Shown here one piece after another: positions 1 through 7,655 of a stretch of 64,000 bases of DNA. A program made the position numbers and the translations under genes. Source of the stretch: Pelomonas sp. Root405 (GTDB taxonomy: Bacteria; Pseudomonadota; Gammaproteobacteria; Burkholderiales; Burkholderiaceae_C). Within the stretch, counting starts at the first letter, position 1; each line of letters opens with the position of its first letter. The notes under the pieces are model-generated. The model was not told the origin of the DNA. It saw only the letters and a program-made list of their open reading frames with translations, and ran no database searches. The DNA lies in the NCBI RefSeq assembly GCF_001425165.1, contig NZ_LMDU01000001.1:899311-963310 (forward strand), written 5' to 3'.

Positions 1-350
1 CCCCGGCCAAGAAGGCAGCACCCGCCAAGAAGGCTGCTCCGGCCAAGAAGGCGGCCCCTGCCAAGAAGGCTGCTCCGGCCAAGAAGGCGGCCCCTGCCAA
101 GAAGGCTGCTGCACCTGCCAAGAAGGCCGCTCCGGCCAAGAAGGCTGCTGCGCCCAAGAAGGCTGCTGCCAAGCCCGCCGCCAAGCCTGCTGCAAAGCCG
201 GCCGCCAAGAAGGCCGCTGCGCCGAAGAAGGCTGCTGCCAAGCCTGCCGCTGCGGCCAAGCCCGCTGCTGCTGCTGCCGCTGCCCCGGCTGCCAAGACGG
301 CGCTGAGCCCGCAAGCGGCCTGGCCCTTCCCGACTGGCAACAAGCCCTAA
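1..350 (+). CDS. Histone H1-like lysine/alanine-rich DNA-binding protein, C-terminal part
   Basis: The gene enters from the left edge (codons start at base 3) and stops at TAA 348-350, so only the last 115 or so codons are visible. The product is almost entirely AAPAKK / AAKPA repeats, a strongly basic unstructured tail, closing with a short non-repetitive end (LSPQAAWPFPTGNKP). Such tails occur in the H1-like and AlgP-like nucleoid proteins of Burkholderiales, which bind DNA non-specifically and are thought to help compact or regulate the chromosome. The N-terminal part is outside the window, so the exact subfamily cannot be set. A clear terminator follows. Confidence 0.8.
   Translation, partial: PAKKAAPAKKAAPAKKAAPAKKAAPAKKAAPAKKAAAPAKKAAPAKKAAAPKKAAAKPAAKPAAKPAAKKAAAPKKAAAKPAAAAKPAAAAAAAPAAKTALSPQAAWPFPTGNKP
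3..290 (+). repeat. Degenerate 18-bp coding tandem repeat (AKKAAP unit)
   Basis: About 290 bases are built from units of roughly 18 bases, GCCAAGAAGGCTGCTCCG and variants, each encoding AKKAAP. Some units are lengthened or shortened by one codon towards the 3' end. The variation is mostly synonymous, which suggests growth by slippage or recombination under selection for composition. Repeat number is likely to differ between strains. Confidence 0.85.
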
Positions 351-407
351 CCAGGCGATCAGCTGACTCGCCTGCCGGCTGGCTTCCAGCCGGTGGGCGA
401 CCCAGCC

Positions 408-442
408 AAACCCGGCCCGAGTCTCTCGGTGCCGGGTTTTTT
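408..442 (+). terminator. Rho-independent terminator of the histone-like gene
   Basis: AAACCCGGC (408-416) pairs with GCCGGGTTT (431-439), giving a 9-bp perfect stem, and the 3' arm runs into a six-T tract. It lies 58 bases after the TAA. Confidence 0.85.
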
Positions 443-505
443 ATTGGTTGATGGCGTTCGCGGCGGCGAGCCACGCAACACGCTGTCTGCGCGCTGCCTG
501 CCGCT

Positions 506-543
506 GACCGCCTTGTGAGGTCCTCAAGACCTCACCGGCGGTC
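506..543 (-). terminator. Large inverted repeat after the DUF3426 gene, terminator-like without a U tract
   Basis: An outer stem of 7 bp (506-512 with 537-543) and an inner stem of 8 bp (GTGAGGTC 515-522 with GACCTCAC 528-535) surround a 5-base loop. It sits immediately downstream of the leftward DUF3426 stop codon. No T run follows on either strand, so it may act as an mRNA 3'-end stabiliser rather than an intrinsic terminator. Confidence 0.5.
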
Positions 544-548
544 GTTCT

Positions 549-1520
549 TCAGGGATAGAAGATGTTGACGCTGTAGCCGCTGACGCGTTGGCCACCGGTG
601 CTGAACACCAGGCTCAGCGACTGCTCCGACTCGGCATTGACCTGCGTCAGCACCGGGCTCATCGCCTCGGGGCCGAGTACGCGGCGGGCCAGTGGTGCGC
701 CGTTGGCGTCGGTCAGGCTGAGCTCGATCGATGGCGCGGCAACCGCTACCGCGGTCTTGTTGCGCAGCGCCAGGTTGAGCTTGTAGCCGCCGCTGCCGAT
801 GGGGTTCAGCGACGTGGCGTCGATGCTCAGGGCATCGATGCGCTTCCAGGGGCGCAGCTCGCACCCGGCCACGCCGCACAGCGCGTTCAGTGTCTCGCGA
901 AGCGGCGGATGCAGGGCCGCAATCGCATCGCGGAAATGCAGCACGACCTGCAAAGCCATGACCGCTGCCAGCAACAGTGAGGCCACCCCGAGCGCCACGC
1001 GCACGCCAGGCTGGTTCCAGCGCGCACTGGTCTGCGCGCGGCGCATGAACTCCGGCACGACCGGTGGCGCCATCGTGGGCATTGCAGCCTCGGCGGCCAT
1101 TGCAGGTGGCGGTTCGGTCGCTTGAACAGGCGGCGGTGGCGCCGACGCGCTGTCCTCGTCGATCCAGCGCGGCTCGTGTCGGGCGATGTCAGCGGCCGGC
1201 CAGCCGGTGGGCAGCGCGTCGATCCGCGGCTCCGGCTCGGGCGGCGGCATCCAGGGCGCTGGTGCCTCGAAGACGGGTGCGGGCGGAGGCGGGGGCGGCG
1301 GAGGAGGAGGTGGCGGAGGCAGCGGCTCCGGCGCGGCGACCGGCGCGAACTGGGCGGGCCAAGGCGGCGGCGCATCGCGTTCGATGTCGAACAGCAGTTC
1401 GCGTGCGTCGAAGATTTCGGCGCAGCGACCGCAGCGCACCCAGCCGTCGGAGACGCGCAGCTGGTCCTCCACGATCCGGAAGACCGTGCCGCAGGCGGTG
1501 CAGCGCGTCGCGAGGCTCAT
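549..1520 (-). CDS. DUF3426 / MJ0042-type zinc-ribbon membrane protein
   Basis: A 323-residue protein. The N-terminus is a four-cysteine zinc ribbon (C7, C10, C30, C33; motifs CTAC and CGRC) of the MJ0042 type. A long Pro/Ala/Glu-rich linker follows, including 13 consecutive prolines, then one membrane helix at roughly residues 173-195, then a C-terminal DUF3426 domain that should face the periplasm. The function of this family is not known. The start codon overlaps the prmA stop by four bases (ATGA), placing it as the last gene of the aroQ-accB-accC-prmA run, the usual place for this family in Burkholderiales. The strong hairpin at 506-543 follows it. Confidence 0.85.
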   Translation of the reverse strand: MSLATRCTACGTVFRIVEDQLRVSDGWVRCGRCAEIFDARELLFDIERDAPPPWPAQFAPVAAPEPLPPPPPPPPPPPPPAPVFEAPAPWMPPPEPEPRIDALPTGWPAADIARHEPRWIDEDSASAPPPPVQATEPPPAMAAEAAMPTMAPPVVPEFMRRAQTSARWNQPGVRVALGVASLLLAAVMALQVVLHFRDAIAALHPPLRETLNALCGVAGCELRPWKRIDALSIDATSLNPIGSGGYKLNLALRNKTAVAVAAPSIELSLTDANGAPLARRVLGPEAMSPVLTQVNAESEQSLSLVFSTGGQRVSGYSVNIFYP

Positions 1521-2413
1521 GCGGGACGCCGGGCCGTCATCAAGATCCAGCCGTCCTCTTCAGCGCTGACCTCCAGCGCCAGCCATGGGGCGTAGGCCGC
1601 CTTCAGCTCATCGGCTTGCCGAGACAGGATGCCAGCCAGGATCAGGTCGCCGCCCGGCGCCACGTGCGCGCAAAGCAGCGGCGCCAGCAGCTTCAGCGGC
1701 GAGGCCAGGATGTTGGCAACGACGAGGGGGTACTCGCCGCGTGCGAGGTCCGGCAGGCCGGGGTTGAGCGTGACGCCGTTGGCTTTCGCGTTGTCGCGCG
1801 ACGAGGTGACGGCCGCGGGGTCGATGTCCACGGCGTCGATGTCGCGGGCGCCATGCAGGGCCGCGCCGATGGCGAGGATGCCCGAGCCGCAGCCGTAGTC
1901 CAGCACGCGCGTCCACGGCTGGACATGGGTCGCGATCCAGCGCAGGCACATGCGTGTCGTCGGATGCGTGCCGGTGCCGAAGGCCAGCCCCGGGTCTAGG
2001 CGCATGACCGCTTTAGCCTGCGGTGGTGCCTGGTGCCAGCTCGGCACGATCCAGAACTCCGGCGTGATCTCGACCGGCGCGAACTGGCTTTGCGTCAAGC
2101 GGACCCAGTCCTGCTCGGGCACGGCCTGGATGGCCTGCACATGAACGTCGTTGGCCCAGTCCTGGGCCAGGATCAAGGTCGCGGCTTCGGTGGCTTCGGG
2201 CTCCGACGGGAACAGGGCCTTGACCGTCGAGCGTTCCCAGCCGGCCGCGGGCGCCGGCATGCCGGGCTCGCCGAACAGGGCCCGCTCGGCATCGGTGTCG
2301 GCATCGGCGTCCTCGACCGATACGGCGAGGGCGTCGATCTCCATCAGCGCGTCGCTGACGACCTCGACATCGGCCTCGCGACAGACCAGGGCCAGTTCGA
2401 AGAGATTGCTCAT
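1517..2413 (-). CDS. prmA: Ribosomal protein L11 methyltransferase
   Basis: PrmA trimethylates ribosomal protein L11 using S-adenosylmethionine. The protein has 298 residues, normal for the family, with an N-terminal substrate-recognition domain and a class I methyltransferase fold; motif I reads VLDYGCGSGILAIG and the post-I region VANILASPL matches the family. I chose the ATG at 2413 (MSNLFELALV) because the longer reading frame runs back into accC without family similarity. It starts 7 bases after the accC stop and overlaps the next gene by 4 bases, so it is probably translationally coupled in the acc operon. Confidence 0.93.
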   Translation of the reverse strand: MSNLFELALVCREADVEVVSDALMEIDALAVSVEDADADTDAERALFGEPGMPAPAAGWERSTVKALFPSEPEATEAATLILAQDWANDVHVQAIQAVPEQDWVRLTQSQFAPVEITPEFWIVPSWHQAPPQAKAVMRLDPGLAFGTGTHPTTRMCLRWIATHVQPWTRVLDYGCGSGILAIGAALHGARDIDAVDIDPAAVTSSRDNAKANGVTLNPGLPDLARGEYPLVVANILASPLKLLAPLLCAHVAPGGDLILAGILSRQADELKAAYAPWLALEVSAEEDGWILMTARRPA

Positions 2414-2420
2414 CAGGGCA

Positions 2421-3770
2421 TCAGCGCTTGTGGGCGGCCATCCAGCCTTCAAGATAGTGAATCGACGTGCCGCCTTCGATGAACTTGGCGTCGGCCATCA
2501 GCTCGCGGTGCAAGGGGATGTTGGTCTGGATGCCTTCCACCACGGTCTCGGACAAGGCAATCCGCATGCGCGCCAACGCCTGCTCGCGCGTGTCGCCGTG
2601 GACGATGATCTTGCCGATCATGCTGTCGTAGTTGGGCGGCACGAAATAGTTCGTGTAGGCATGTGAGTCGACCCGCACCCCCGGTCCGCCGGGCGCGTGC
2701 CACATCGTGATCCGGCCGGGCGAGGGCACGAACTTGACCGGGTCTTCCGCATTGATGCGGCACTCGATGGCATGACCGCGCATCTCGATCTGGCGCTGCG
2801 TGAAGGGCAGCTTCTCGCCGGCGGCGATCTTGATCTGCTGCTGCACGATGTCGATGCCGGTCACCATCTCGGTGACCGGATGCTCGACCTGCACGCGCGT
2901 GTTCATCTCGATGAAATAGAACTCGCCGTTCTCGTACAGGAACTCGAAGGTGCCGGCCCCGCGATAGCCCATCTTCTTGCAGGCGGCGGCGCAGCGGTCA
3001 CCGACGCGCTCGATGCTGCGGCGGGGAATGCCGGGTGCCGGCGCTTCCTCGATGATCTTCTGGTGGCGGCGCTGCATGGAGCAGTCGCGCTCGCCCAGCC
3101 AGACGGCGTTCTTGTAGGTGTCGGCCAGGATCTGGATCTCGACATGGCGAGGGTTCTCGAGGAACTTCTCCATGTAGACCTCGGGATTGCCGAAGGCCGC
3201 ACCCGCTTCCGCGCGGGTCGTCTGCACCGCGTGCACCAGGGCTGCCTCGGTGTGCACGACGCGCATGCCGCGACCGCCGCCGCCGCCAGCCGCCTTGATG
3301 ATGACGGGGTAGCCCACCGAGCGGGCGATCTTGATGATCTCCTTCGGGTCCTCGGGCAGGGCGCCCTCTGAGCCCGGCACGCAGGGCACGCCGGCCCGGA
3401 TCATGGCCTGCTTGGCCGAGACCTTGTCGCCCATCAGGCGGATGGACTCGGGCGTGGGACCGATGAAGGTGAAGCCGCTGCGCTCGACGCGCTCGGCAAA
3501 GTCGGCGTTCTCGCTCAGGAACCCATAGCCGGGGTGGATGGCCTCGGCGTCGGTGACCTCGGCCGTCGCGATGATGGCCGGCATGCTGAGGTAGCTTTGC
3601 GCCGACGGCGCCGGGCCGATGCAGACGGCCTCGTCGGCCAGTCGTACATATTTGGCGTCGCGGTCGGCCTCGGAGTAGACGACGACGGACTTGATGCCGA
3701 GTTCACGGCACGCCCGCTGGATGCGCAGCGCGATCTCGCCTCGATTGGCAATAAGAACTTTTTTGAACAT
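2421..3770 (-). CDS. accC: Acetyl-CoA carboxylase, biotin carboxylase subunit
   Basis: AccC carboxylates the biotin on AccB using ATP and bicarbonate, the first half-reaction of malonyl-CoA synthesis. The 449-residue protein begins [17 protein letters not shown] and carries the ATP-grasp glycine loop ([11 protein letters not shown]) and the catalytic stretch [14 protein letters not shown]. The start is the ATG at 3768-3770, two bases after the stop of a small leader ORF whose own first 11 codons duplicate the accC start. The accC ATG has only a poor ribosome-binding site, whereas the leader ORF has a good one (AAGGA), so accC translation may depend on coupling to the leader. Next upstream is accB; prmA follows. 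Confidence 0.97.
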   Translation of the reverse strand: MFKKVLIANRGEIALRIQRACRELGIKSVVVYSEADRDAKYVRLADEAVCIGPAPSAQSYLSMPAIIATAEVTDAEAIHPGYGFLSENADFAERVERSGFTFIGPTPESIRLMGDKVSAKQAMIRAGVPCVPGSEGALPEDPKEIIKIARSVGYPVIIKAAGGGGGRGMRVVHTEAALVHAVQTTRAEAGAAFGNPEVYMEKFLENPRHVEIQILADTYKNAVWLGERDCSMQRRHQKIIEEAPAPGIPRRSIERVGDRCAAACKKMGYRGAGTFEFLYENGEFYFIEMNTRVQVEHPVTEMVTGIDIVQQQIKIAAGEKLPFTQRQIEMRGHAIECRINAEDPVKFVPSPGRITMWHAPGGPGVRVDSHAYTNYFVPPNYDSMIGKIIVHGDTREQALARMRIALSETVVEGIQTNIPLHRELMADAKFIEGGTSIHYLEGWMAAHKR

Positions 3771-3886
3771 GGTCACTCGGCGCGATCGCCCCCGTTCGCT
3801 GCGCGAACTGCGCGATTTGCCGTGCCTGCGGCACGTCCGCGCTGCGCGCGACCGCCTCGATTGGCGATAAGAACTTTCTTGAACAT
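3737..3886 (-). repeat. 34-bp direct repeat of the accC start flanking an 82-bp palindromic segment
   Basis: Bases 3737-3770 and 3853-3886 match at 32 of 34 positions; both differences are synonymous third-codon changes (AAA/AAG and ATT/ATC). The 82 bases between them contain two perfect hairpins of the same design, each a 6-bp stem with a TGC loop: GTTCGC-TGC-GCGAAC (3794-3808) and CGTGCC-TGC-GGCACG (3821-3835). The arrangement resembles insertion of a small palindromic element with duplication of flanking sequence, or a tandem duplication later interrupted. Confidence 0.8.
3773..3886 (-). CDS. 37-residue leader ORF duplicating the AccC N-terminus
   Basis: Between accB and accC, a 37-codon ORF opens with ATG at 3884-3886, preceded by AAGGA about ten bases upstream. 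Its first residues, [11 protein letters not shown], are identical to those of AccC. It then continues in an unrelated Arg/Ala/Gly-rich sequence (begins [10 protein letters not shown]) and stops with TGA at 3773-3775. Only two bases separate that TGA from the accC ATG. It looks like the original accC start cut off by an inserted palindromic segment, with the accC 5' end repeated on the other side. Whether the peptide is made or matters is unknown; the layout would support reinitiation. Confidence 0.55.
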   Translation of the reverse strand: MFKKVLIANRGGRAQRGRAAGTANRAVRAANGGDRAE

Positions 3887-3895
3887 CAGAAGTCC

Positions 3896-4360
3896 TTACT
3901 CAATCACGAACAGCGGTTGTCCGAACTCGACCGCTTGGCCGTTCTCGCACATGACCTTGGTGATCGTGCCGCTCTTGTCGGCCTCGATCTCGTTCATGAT
4001 CTTCATCGCTTCGATGATGCAGATGGCCTCGCCTTCCTTGACCTGCTGGCCGACGTCCGCAAACGGCTTGGCGTTGGGGCTGGATGCGCGGTAGAAGGTG
4101 CCGACCATGGGCGACTTGACGATGTGGCCGGTCTCGACAGGCGCGGTCGGCGCCGCCGCTGCGACGGGGGCGGCCGTGGCGACGGGTGCCGCCGACGTGG
4201 CGACCGGCGCGGGGGCGGGCGCATAGACGGTCTGCGCGACGGCGGCTGCCGGGTCGGCCTTGACGATGCGGACCTTGCCGTCTGCCTCGGTGATTTCCAG
4301 TTCGGAAATGTTGGATTCCGAGACCAGGTCGATCAGGGTTTTGAGCTTGCGCAGGTCCAT
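3896..4360 (-). CDS. accB: Acetyl-CoA carboxylase, biotin carboxyl carrier protein
   Basis: AccB carries the biotin that shuttles CO2 from AccC to the carboxyltransferase. The protein is 154 residues: an N-terminal family segment starting [12 protein letters not shown], an Ala/Pro-rich flexible linker at about residues 40-75, and a C-terminal biotinyl domain with the EAMKIMNEI motif (biotinylated lysine about residue 120). The ATG at 4358-4360 is chosen because it gives the family N-terminus; the open frame continues upstream into aroQ sequence without similarity. Gene order aroQ-accB-accC matches other betaproteobacteria. Confidence 0.96.
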   Translation of the reverse strand: MDLRKLKTLIDLVSESNISELEITEADGKVRIVKADPAAAVAQTVYAPAPAPVATSAAPVATAAPVAAAAPTAPVETGHIVKSPMVGTFYRASSPNAKPFADVGQQVKEGEAICIIEAMKIMNEIEADKSGTITKVMCENGQAVEFGQPLFVIE

Positions 4361-4418
4361 CTTGGCTCCAGGCTGTTGTTGTTGTGGTGGAAGAAAGAAG
4401 GCGGAGGCCCGCGGCCGG

Positions 4419-4865
4419 TCAGGCGCGGGCAGCTGCCAACGAATCGAGAGCGTGGCGCAGCGCGAGGCGATAGCCGTTCGCGCCGAGGCCGCAGATGACG
4501 CCCACCGCCAGCTCACTCAAATAGCTGTGATGGCGGAAGGCCTCGCGGCGGTGGATGTTGGACAGATGGACTTCGATGAAGGGCAGGTTGACGGCCGCCA
4601 GCGCGTCGCGGATGGCCACGCTGGTGTGGGTGTAAGCCGCCGGGTTGATCAGGATGAACGCCGTGCCGTCGCTTCGGGCGGCCTGGATGCGATCCACCAG
4701 AGCCCCTTCATGGTTGCTTTGAAAGCTGCTCAGCGTGGCGCCAGCTTCTTGAGCGATCTTGCTCAGTTCAGCATCGATCTGCGCCAGAGTCTGCGCGCCG
4801 TAGACCTCCGGCTCGCGGCTGCCGAGCAGGTTGAGGTTGGGGCCATGCAGGACGAGAACTTGCAT
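4419..4865 (-). CDS. aroQ: Type II 3-dehydroquinate dehydratase
   Basis: AroQ converts 3-dehydroquinate to 3-dehydroshikimate, step three of the shikimate pathway. The 148-residue length is typical of the small dodecameric type II enzyme. Visible landmarks are [17 protein letters not shown], whose tyrosine is the catalytic loop base, [16 protein letters not shown], and [14 protein letters not shown]. The start is the ATG at 4863-4865; a TTG directly in front is less likely. It is the first gene of the leftward run leading to accB, accC and prmA. Another shikimate gene, aroE, lies 2 kb away in a separate operon. Confidence 0.95.
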   Translation of the reverse strand: MQVLVLHGPNLNLLGSREPEVYGAQTLAQIDAELSKIAQEAGATLSSFQSNHEGALVDRIQAARSDGTAFILINPAAYTHTSVAIRDALAAVNLPFIEVHLSNIHRREAFRHHSYLSELAVGVICGLGANGYRLALRHALDSLAAARA

Positions 4866-5003
4866 CAAACGCGTGTCAGCACATCAACCCGGAGGTTAGA
4901 GAACTGCCACTAAATTGAGGAAGGGCGAACTTTACGCGTTTTACCGCCGGATTCGCGGCGGATTGGGGAATTCTCGGGCGGCGCTGTCCGGCGCCGTCAG
5001 CGC
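4866..5003. other. Non-coding gap between aroQ and the TlpA-type gene
   Basis: About 138 bases with no supportable ORF. Both neighbours are leftward, so the gap probably holds the aroQ-acc promoter. I see an A/T-richer stretch (4905-4945) but no convincing -35/-10 pair. A GCGCTG...CAGCGC inverted repeat at about 4980-5002, next to the TlpA-type gene stop, has no T tract. Confidence 0.4.
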
Positions 5004-5525
5004 TCAGCTGCTCGCCAGTTTGCGCAGATCTTCCAGCGTCGTCACGCCCAGGCGCCGCCAGCTGATCTCGCCGGTCTCGTCGAAAACGACTGAGAAGGGC
5101 AGGCCGCCGGCCGGGTTGCCCAGTTCCCGCACCAGCCCCAGACCCTCCGGGCCGGCCAGTGCGACGGGAAAGTCCAGCGGCGTCTTCTTCAAGAAGGTGC
5201 GGACCGGATCAGCCTGGTCCACTGCCAGGCCCAGCACCTGCCAGCCCTTGCCTTGGGCCTCCTTGTAGAACTGATTGATCTCCGGCAATTCCTTGATGCA
5301 GGGCGGGCACCACGTCGCCCAGAAATTGATGAGCAGCGGCCGGCCGCGCCAGCGCGCGACGTCCAGCTCGTTGCCGTCCAGACCGGCGAAGCGCCGCGTC
5401 CAGAAGGCCTGTGCAACGGCCGAGGCGACCGGCGGATTGAGCTGGCGCCAGGCGAAGCCGGCACCCAGGGCGGCAGCGCCGACGCCGGCCCCGGCCAGGA
5501 TCAGGCGGCGGGTGACAGGGTTCAT
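5004..5525 (-). CDS. TlpA-family thiol:disulfide oxidoreductase
   Basis: A 173-residue thioredoxin-fold protein with an N-terminal signal-anchor helix (residues 8-25), so the catalytic domain should be periplasmic. The active site is WCPPC (C73, C76) in the stretch INFWATWCPPCIKELPEI, and the cis-proline region GGLPFSVVFDE is present. TlpA/ResA-type proteins reduce disulfides for cytochrome c maturation, copper centre assembly or cell-envelope enzymes; which applies here is not shown. Its start overlaps the stop of the preceding unrecognised gene by four bases, so it ends the aroE-mtgA operon. Confidence 0.88.
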   Translation of the reverse strand: MNPVTRRLILAGAGVGAAALGAGFAWRQLNPPVASAVAQAFWTRRFAGLDGNELDVARWRGRPLLINFWATWCPPCIKELPEINQFYKEAQGKGWQVLGLAVDQADPVRTFLKKTPLDFPVALAGPEGLGLVRELGNPAGGLPFSVVFDETGEISWRRLGVTTLEDLRKLASS

Positions 5526-6118
5526 GTCTCGGAGGACTCCAGCAGGTTCTGCAGCGCGGCCAGGTCGCCGCGCTCGGTCAGGCCACGCGAATCCGGCTTG
5601 AGGGCGCCGCGCAGGTCATCGAAGTCCAGGACGGTCAGGCACAGCGTGACCCGCTCGCCGAGGGCGGCACAGGGCGCATCAAGAATCAGCATGTCCACCG
5701 ACCGGCCCGTGCCCCGGCCGGCCGTCGTTTCCGCCACGTCGAAGCTGATGCCGCGGTCCAGCAGGGCGATCTCGGCGGCCTTGCTGTCGTCGCAATAGAG
5801 CTGCAGGTGGACGTTGGACAGGCGCGTGGCCGTGCCTCGCCAGGCGGCGCCGGTCAGGTGAGGGCGGAACTCGGCCAGCCGTGCCATCCACTGGGCGGCC
5901 AGTTCGCGCAGTGCGCGCAGTTCGGCCGGCTGGGTGTCGGCATGGAAGATGGCGATGTGCTCGCGCACGGCGTCCTCGACCTCGTCGTTGCCGGGCAGGG
6001 CGGCACGCGGCGCACCCAGGTCACGGGCAGCGCGCTGCTTGGCGGGACCCCAGTCCATGCCCTCGTCGACGATGAGGCGGGCGGCCACGGCCGCGATCTC
6101 TTCGGTGATGTCATTCAT
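5522..6118 (-). CDS. Conserved-looking hypothetical protein in the aroE-mtgA operon
   Basis: I do not recognise this 198-residue protein. It begins MNDITEEIAAVAARLIV, has a helical N-terminal half with a possible nucleotide- or RNA-related fold, and a C-terminal half with alternating hydrophobic strands (SVDMLILDAP, RVTLCLTVLDFDDL). There is no signal peptide or membrane helix, so it is probably cytosolic. Its start overlaps the mtgA stop by four bases (ATGA) and its stop overlaps the TlpA-type start by four bases, so it is locked into the operon translationally. I believe orthologues in related genera have been labelled as a murein ligase; I see no Mur ligase P-loop (GTxGKT), so that label would be wrong. 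Confidence 0.7.
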   Translation of the reverse strand: MNDITEEIAAVAARLIVDEGMDWGPAKQRAARDLGAPRAALPGNDEVEDAVREHIAIFHADTQPAELRALRELAAQWMARLAEFRPHLTGAAWRGTATRLSNVHLQLYCDDSKAAEIALLDRGISFDVAETTAGRGTGRSVDMLILDAPCAALGERVTLCLTVLDFDDLRGALKPDSRGLTERGDLAALQNLLESSET

Positions 6119-6831
6119 GGCAGTTGCGCATCGTTCATGCGCCCGGTGATGACGGCAGCCCGGCCCATCACATAGGCCGACCCCGGCTGGCGCTCGAAGC
6201 GCTTGGGCGCCGGCAGCATGACCGCCAGCCGCGCCGCCTCGAAGTTGCCAATGCGGGACACATCCATGCGGAAGTAGTGCCGCGCCGCCGCCTGGGCGCC
6301 GAACAGGCCTTCGCCCCATTCGACGCTGTTCAGGTAGATCTCCAGGATGCGCTGCTTGCTCAACAGCCCTTCCAGCATCAGCGTCAGGATGAGTTCCTGC
6401 CCCTTGCGCAGCAGCGTGCGCTCGCCGGACAGGAACAGGTTCTTGGCCAGTTGCTGCGTGATCGTCGAGCCGCCGATGACCTTGGGCGGCCGCTTGGCCT
6501 TGCGGGCCTCTGCCCGGGCCTGCGCCTTCTCGTTTTTCTGCCAGGCGCCCTTCAGCGCATCCCAATCGACGCCGCCATGCTCGGCGAAGCCATCGTCCTC
6601 ACTGGCGATGACGGCGCGCTTGAGCGTCCTGGGCAACTGTTCGTCGTCCACCCAGGCCTGGGCCCAGGCGACCTGCTGTCGCTCACCCAGCAGCCGGATG
6701 GCCTCGCTGCGCTGGAAGCTGGTGGACTGCGGCGCCAGCACATTCATCAGCGCGATGCGGCCGGCAAACCAGAGCTGCAGGCACAGCACGGCCAGCGCCA
6801 GCACGGCGAGCAGGCGGCCGGCGTGGCGCAT
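6115..6831 (-). CDS. mtgA: Monofunctional biosynthetic peptidoglycan transglycosylase
   Basis: MtgA polymerises lipid II into glycan strands at the inner membrane (GT51 family). The 238-residue protein has an N-terminal membrane anchor (about residues 5-27) and the GT51 motifs in order: ASEDDGFAEHGGVDWDAL with the catalytic glutamate, GGSTITQQLAKNLFL, and EIYLNSVEWGEGLFGAQAAA. The ATG at 6829-6831 overlaps the aroE stop by one base; a GTG one codon upstream would give a four-base overlap. It is followed, also with overlap, by the unrecognised protein. Confidence 0.95.
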   Translation of the reverse strand: MRHAGRLLAVLALAVLCLQLWFAGRIALMNVLAPQSTSFQRSEAIRLLGERQQVAWAQAWVDDEQLPRTLKRAVIASEDDGFAEHGGVDWDALKGAWQKNEKAQARAEARKAKRPPKVIGGSTITQQLAKNLFLSGERTLLRKGQELILTLMLEGLLSKQRILEIYLNSVEWGEGLFGAQAAARHYFRMDVSRIGNFEAARLAVMLPAPKRFERQPGSAYVMGRAAVITGRMNDAQLP

Positions 6832-7655
6832 CACAGCGCGGTCCTCATGGCCTTCAACACCGGTGCCGTGTCCGGCCGCACGCCGCGCCAGAAGAAGAAG
6901 GCTTCGGCGGCCTGCTCGATGAGCATGCCCAGCCCGTCGCGGGGCTCGGCGCCGTGGGTGGCGGCCCAGTCGAGGAAGCCCTGCGCTTTCGGGCCGTACA
7001 TCATGTCCAGCGCCAGCGCGCCTCGTGCCAGCACGCGGGCGTCGACCGGCGAGCCGGCGCCGGCCAAGCTGGTGCTGGTGGCGTTGACGACGATGTCCTG
7101 CGCGGCCGGGGCGTCCGTCAAGGTGCCGGCGGACAAAGGCACGCCGAGGTGGGCATGGTTGGCGACCAGCGCCTGCGCCTTGTCGAGCGTGCGGTTGACG
7201 ATGGTGATGCGTGCCGGCGCGGCGGCGATCAGGCTGCCCAGCACGCCCGCCGCTGCACCGCCGGCGCCGACGAGCAGCACCTGCACCCCGGCCAGCGAGC
7301 GCCCGGCGTTGCGCTGGATGTCGTTGACCAGGCCGGCACCGTCGGTGTTGTCGCCGGTCCAGCCTCCAGCCGAGGTCTCGTCGAAGCGCAGCGTGTTGAC
7401 CGCGCCGCCCAGCTGTGCGCGCTCGGTGCGCTTTGCCGCCAGTGCGAAGGCGTCGAACTTGAAGGGCACGGTGATGTTGCAGCCCCGGCCGCCAGCGGCG
7501 GCGAAGGCGCGCAGCGTGGCCTCGAACGCGTCCAGCGGCGCAAGCAGCCGCTCGTAACTCAGGCGCTGCCCGGTCTGCTCCGCGAACATCGCGTGGATGT
7601 CGGGCGAGCGGCTGTGTGCCACCGGGTTGCCGACGACGGCGTATCTATCAGTCAT
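6831..7655 (-). CDS. aroE: Shikimate 5-dehydrogenase
   Basis: AroE reduces 3-dehydroshikimate to shikimate with NADPH. The 274-residue length is normal. Seen in the sequence: the substrate-binding start [13 protein letters not shown] with the two serines, [10 protein letters not shown] with the catalytic lysine, [12 protein letters not shown] with the catalytic aspartate, and the nucleotide-binding loop [15 protein letters not shown]. The start overlaps the upstream TonB-like gene by four bases and the stop overlaps mtgA, so the genes are probably co-transcribed. Confidence 0.95.
   Translation of the reverse strand: MTDRYAVVGNPVAHSRSPDIHAMFAEQTGQRLSYERLLAPLDAFEATLRAFAAAGGRGCNITVPFKFDAFALAAKRTERAQLGGAVNTLRFDETSAGGWTGDNTDGAGLVNDIQRNAGRSLAGVQVLLVGAGGAAAGVLGSLIAAAPARITIVNRTLDKAQALVANHAHLGVPLSAGTLTDAPAAQDIVVNATSTSLAGAGSPVDARVLARGALALDMMYGPKAQGFLDWAATHGAEPRDGLGMLIEQAAEAFFFWRGVRPDTAPVLKAMRTAL

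Noticed and set aside
1-290. Possible CRISPR array at the left edge
   Set aside because: The repeats are contiguous with no spacers and translate to a typical AKKAAP tail.
4361-4516. N-terminal extension of AccB into the aroQ gene
   Set aside because: The extra 52 residues have no family similarity and overlap aroQ; the downstream ATG gives the normal 154-residue protein.
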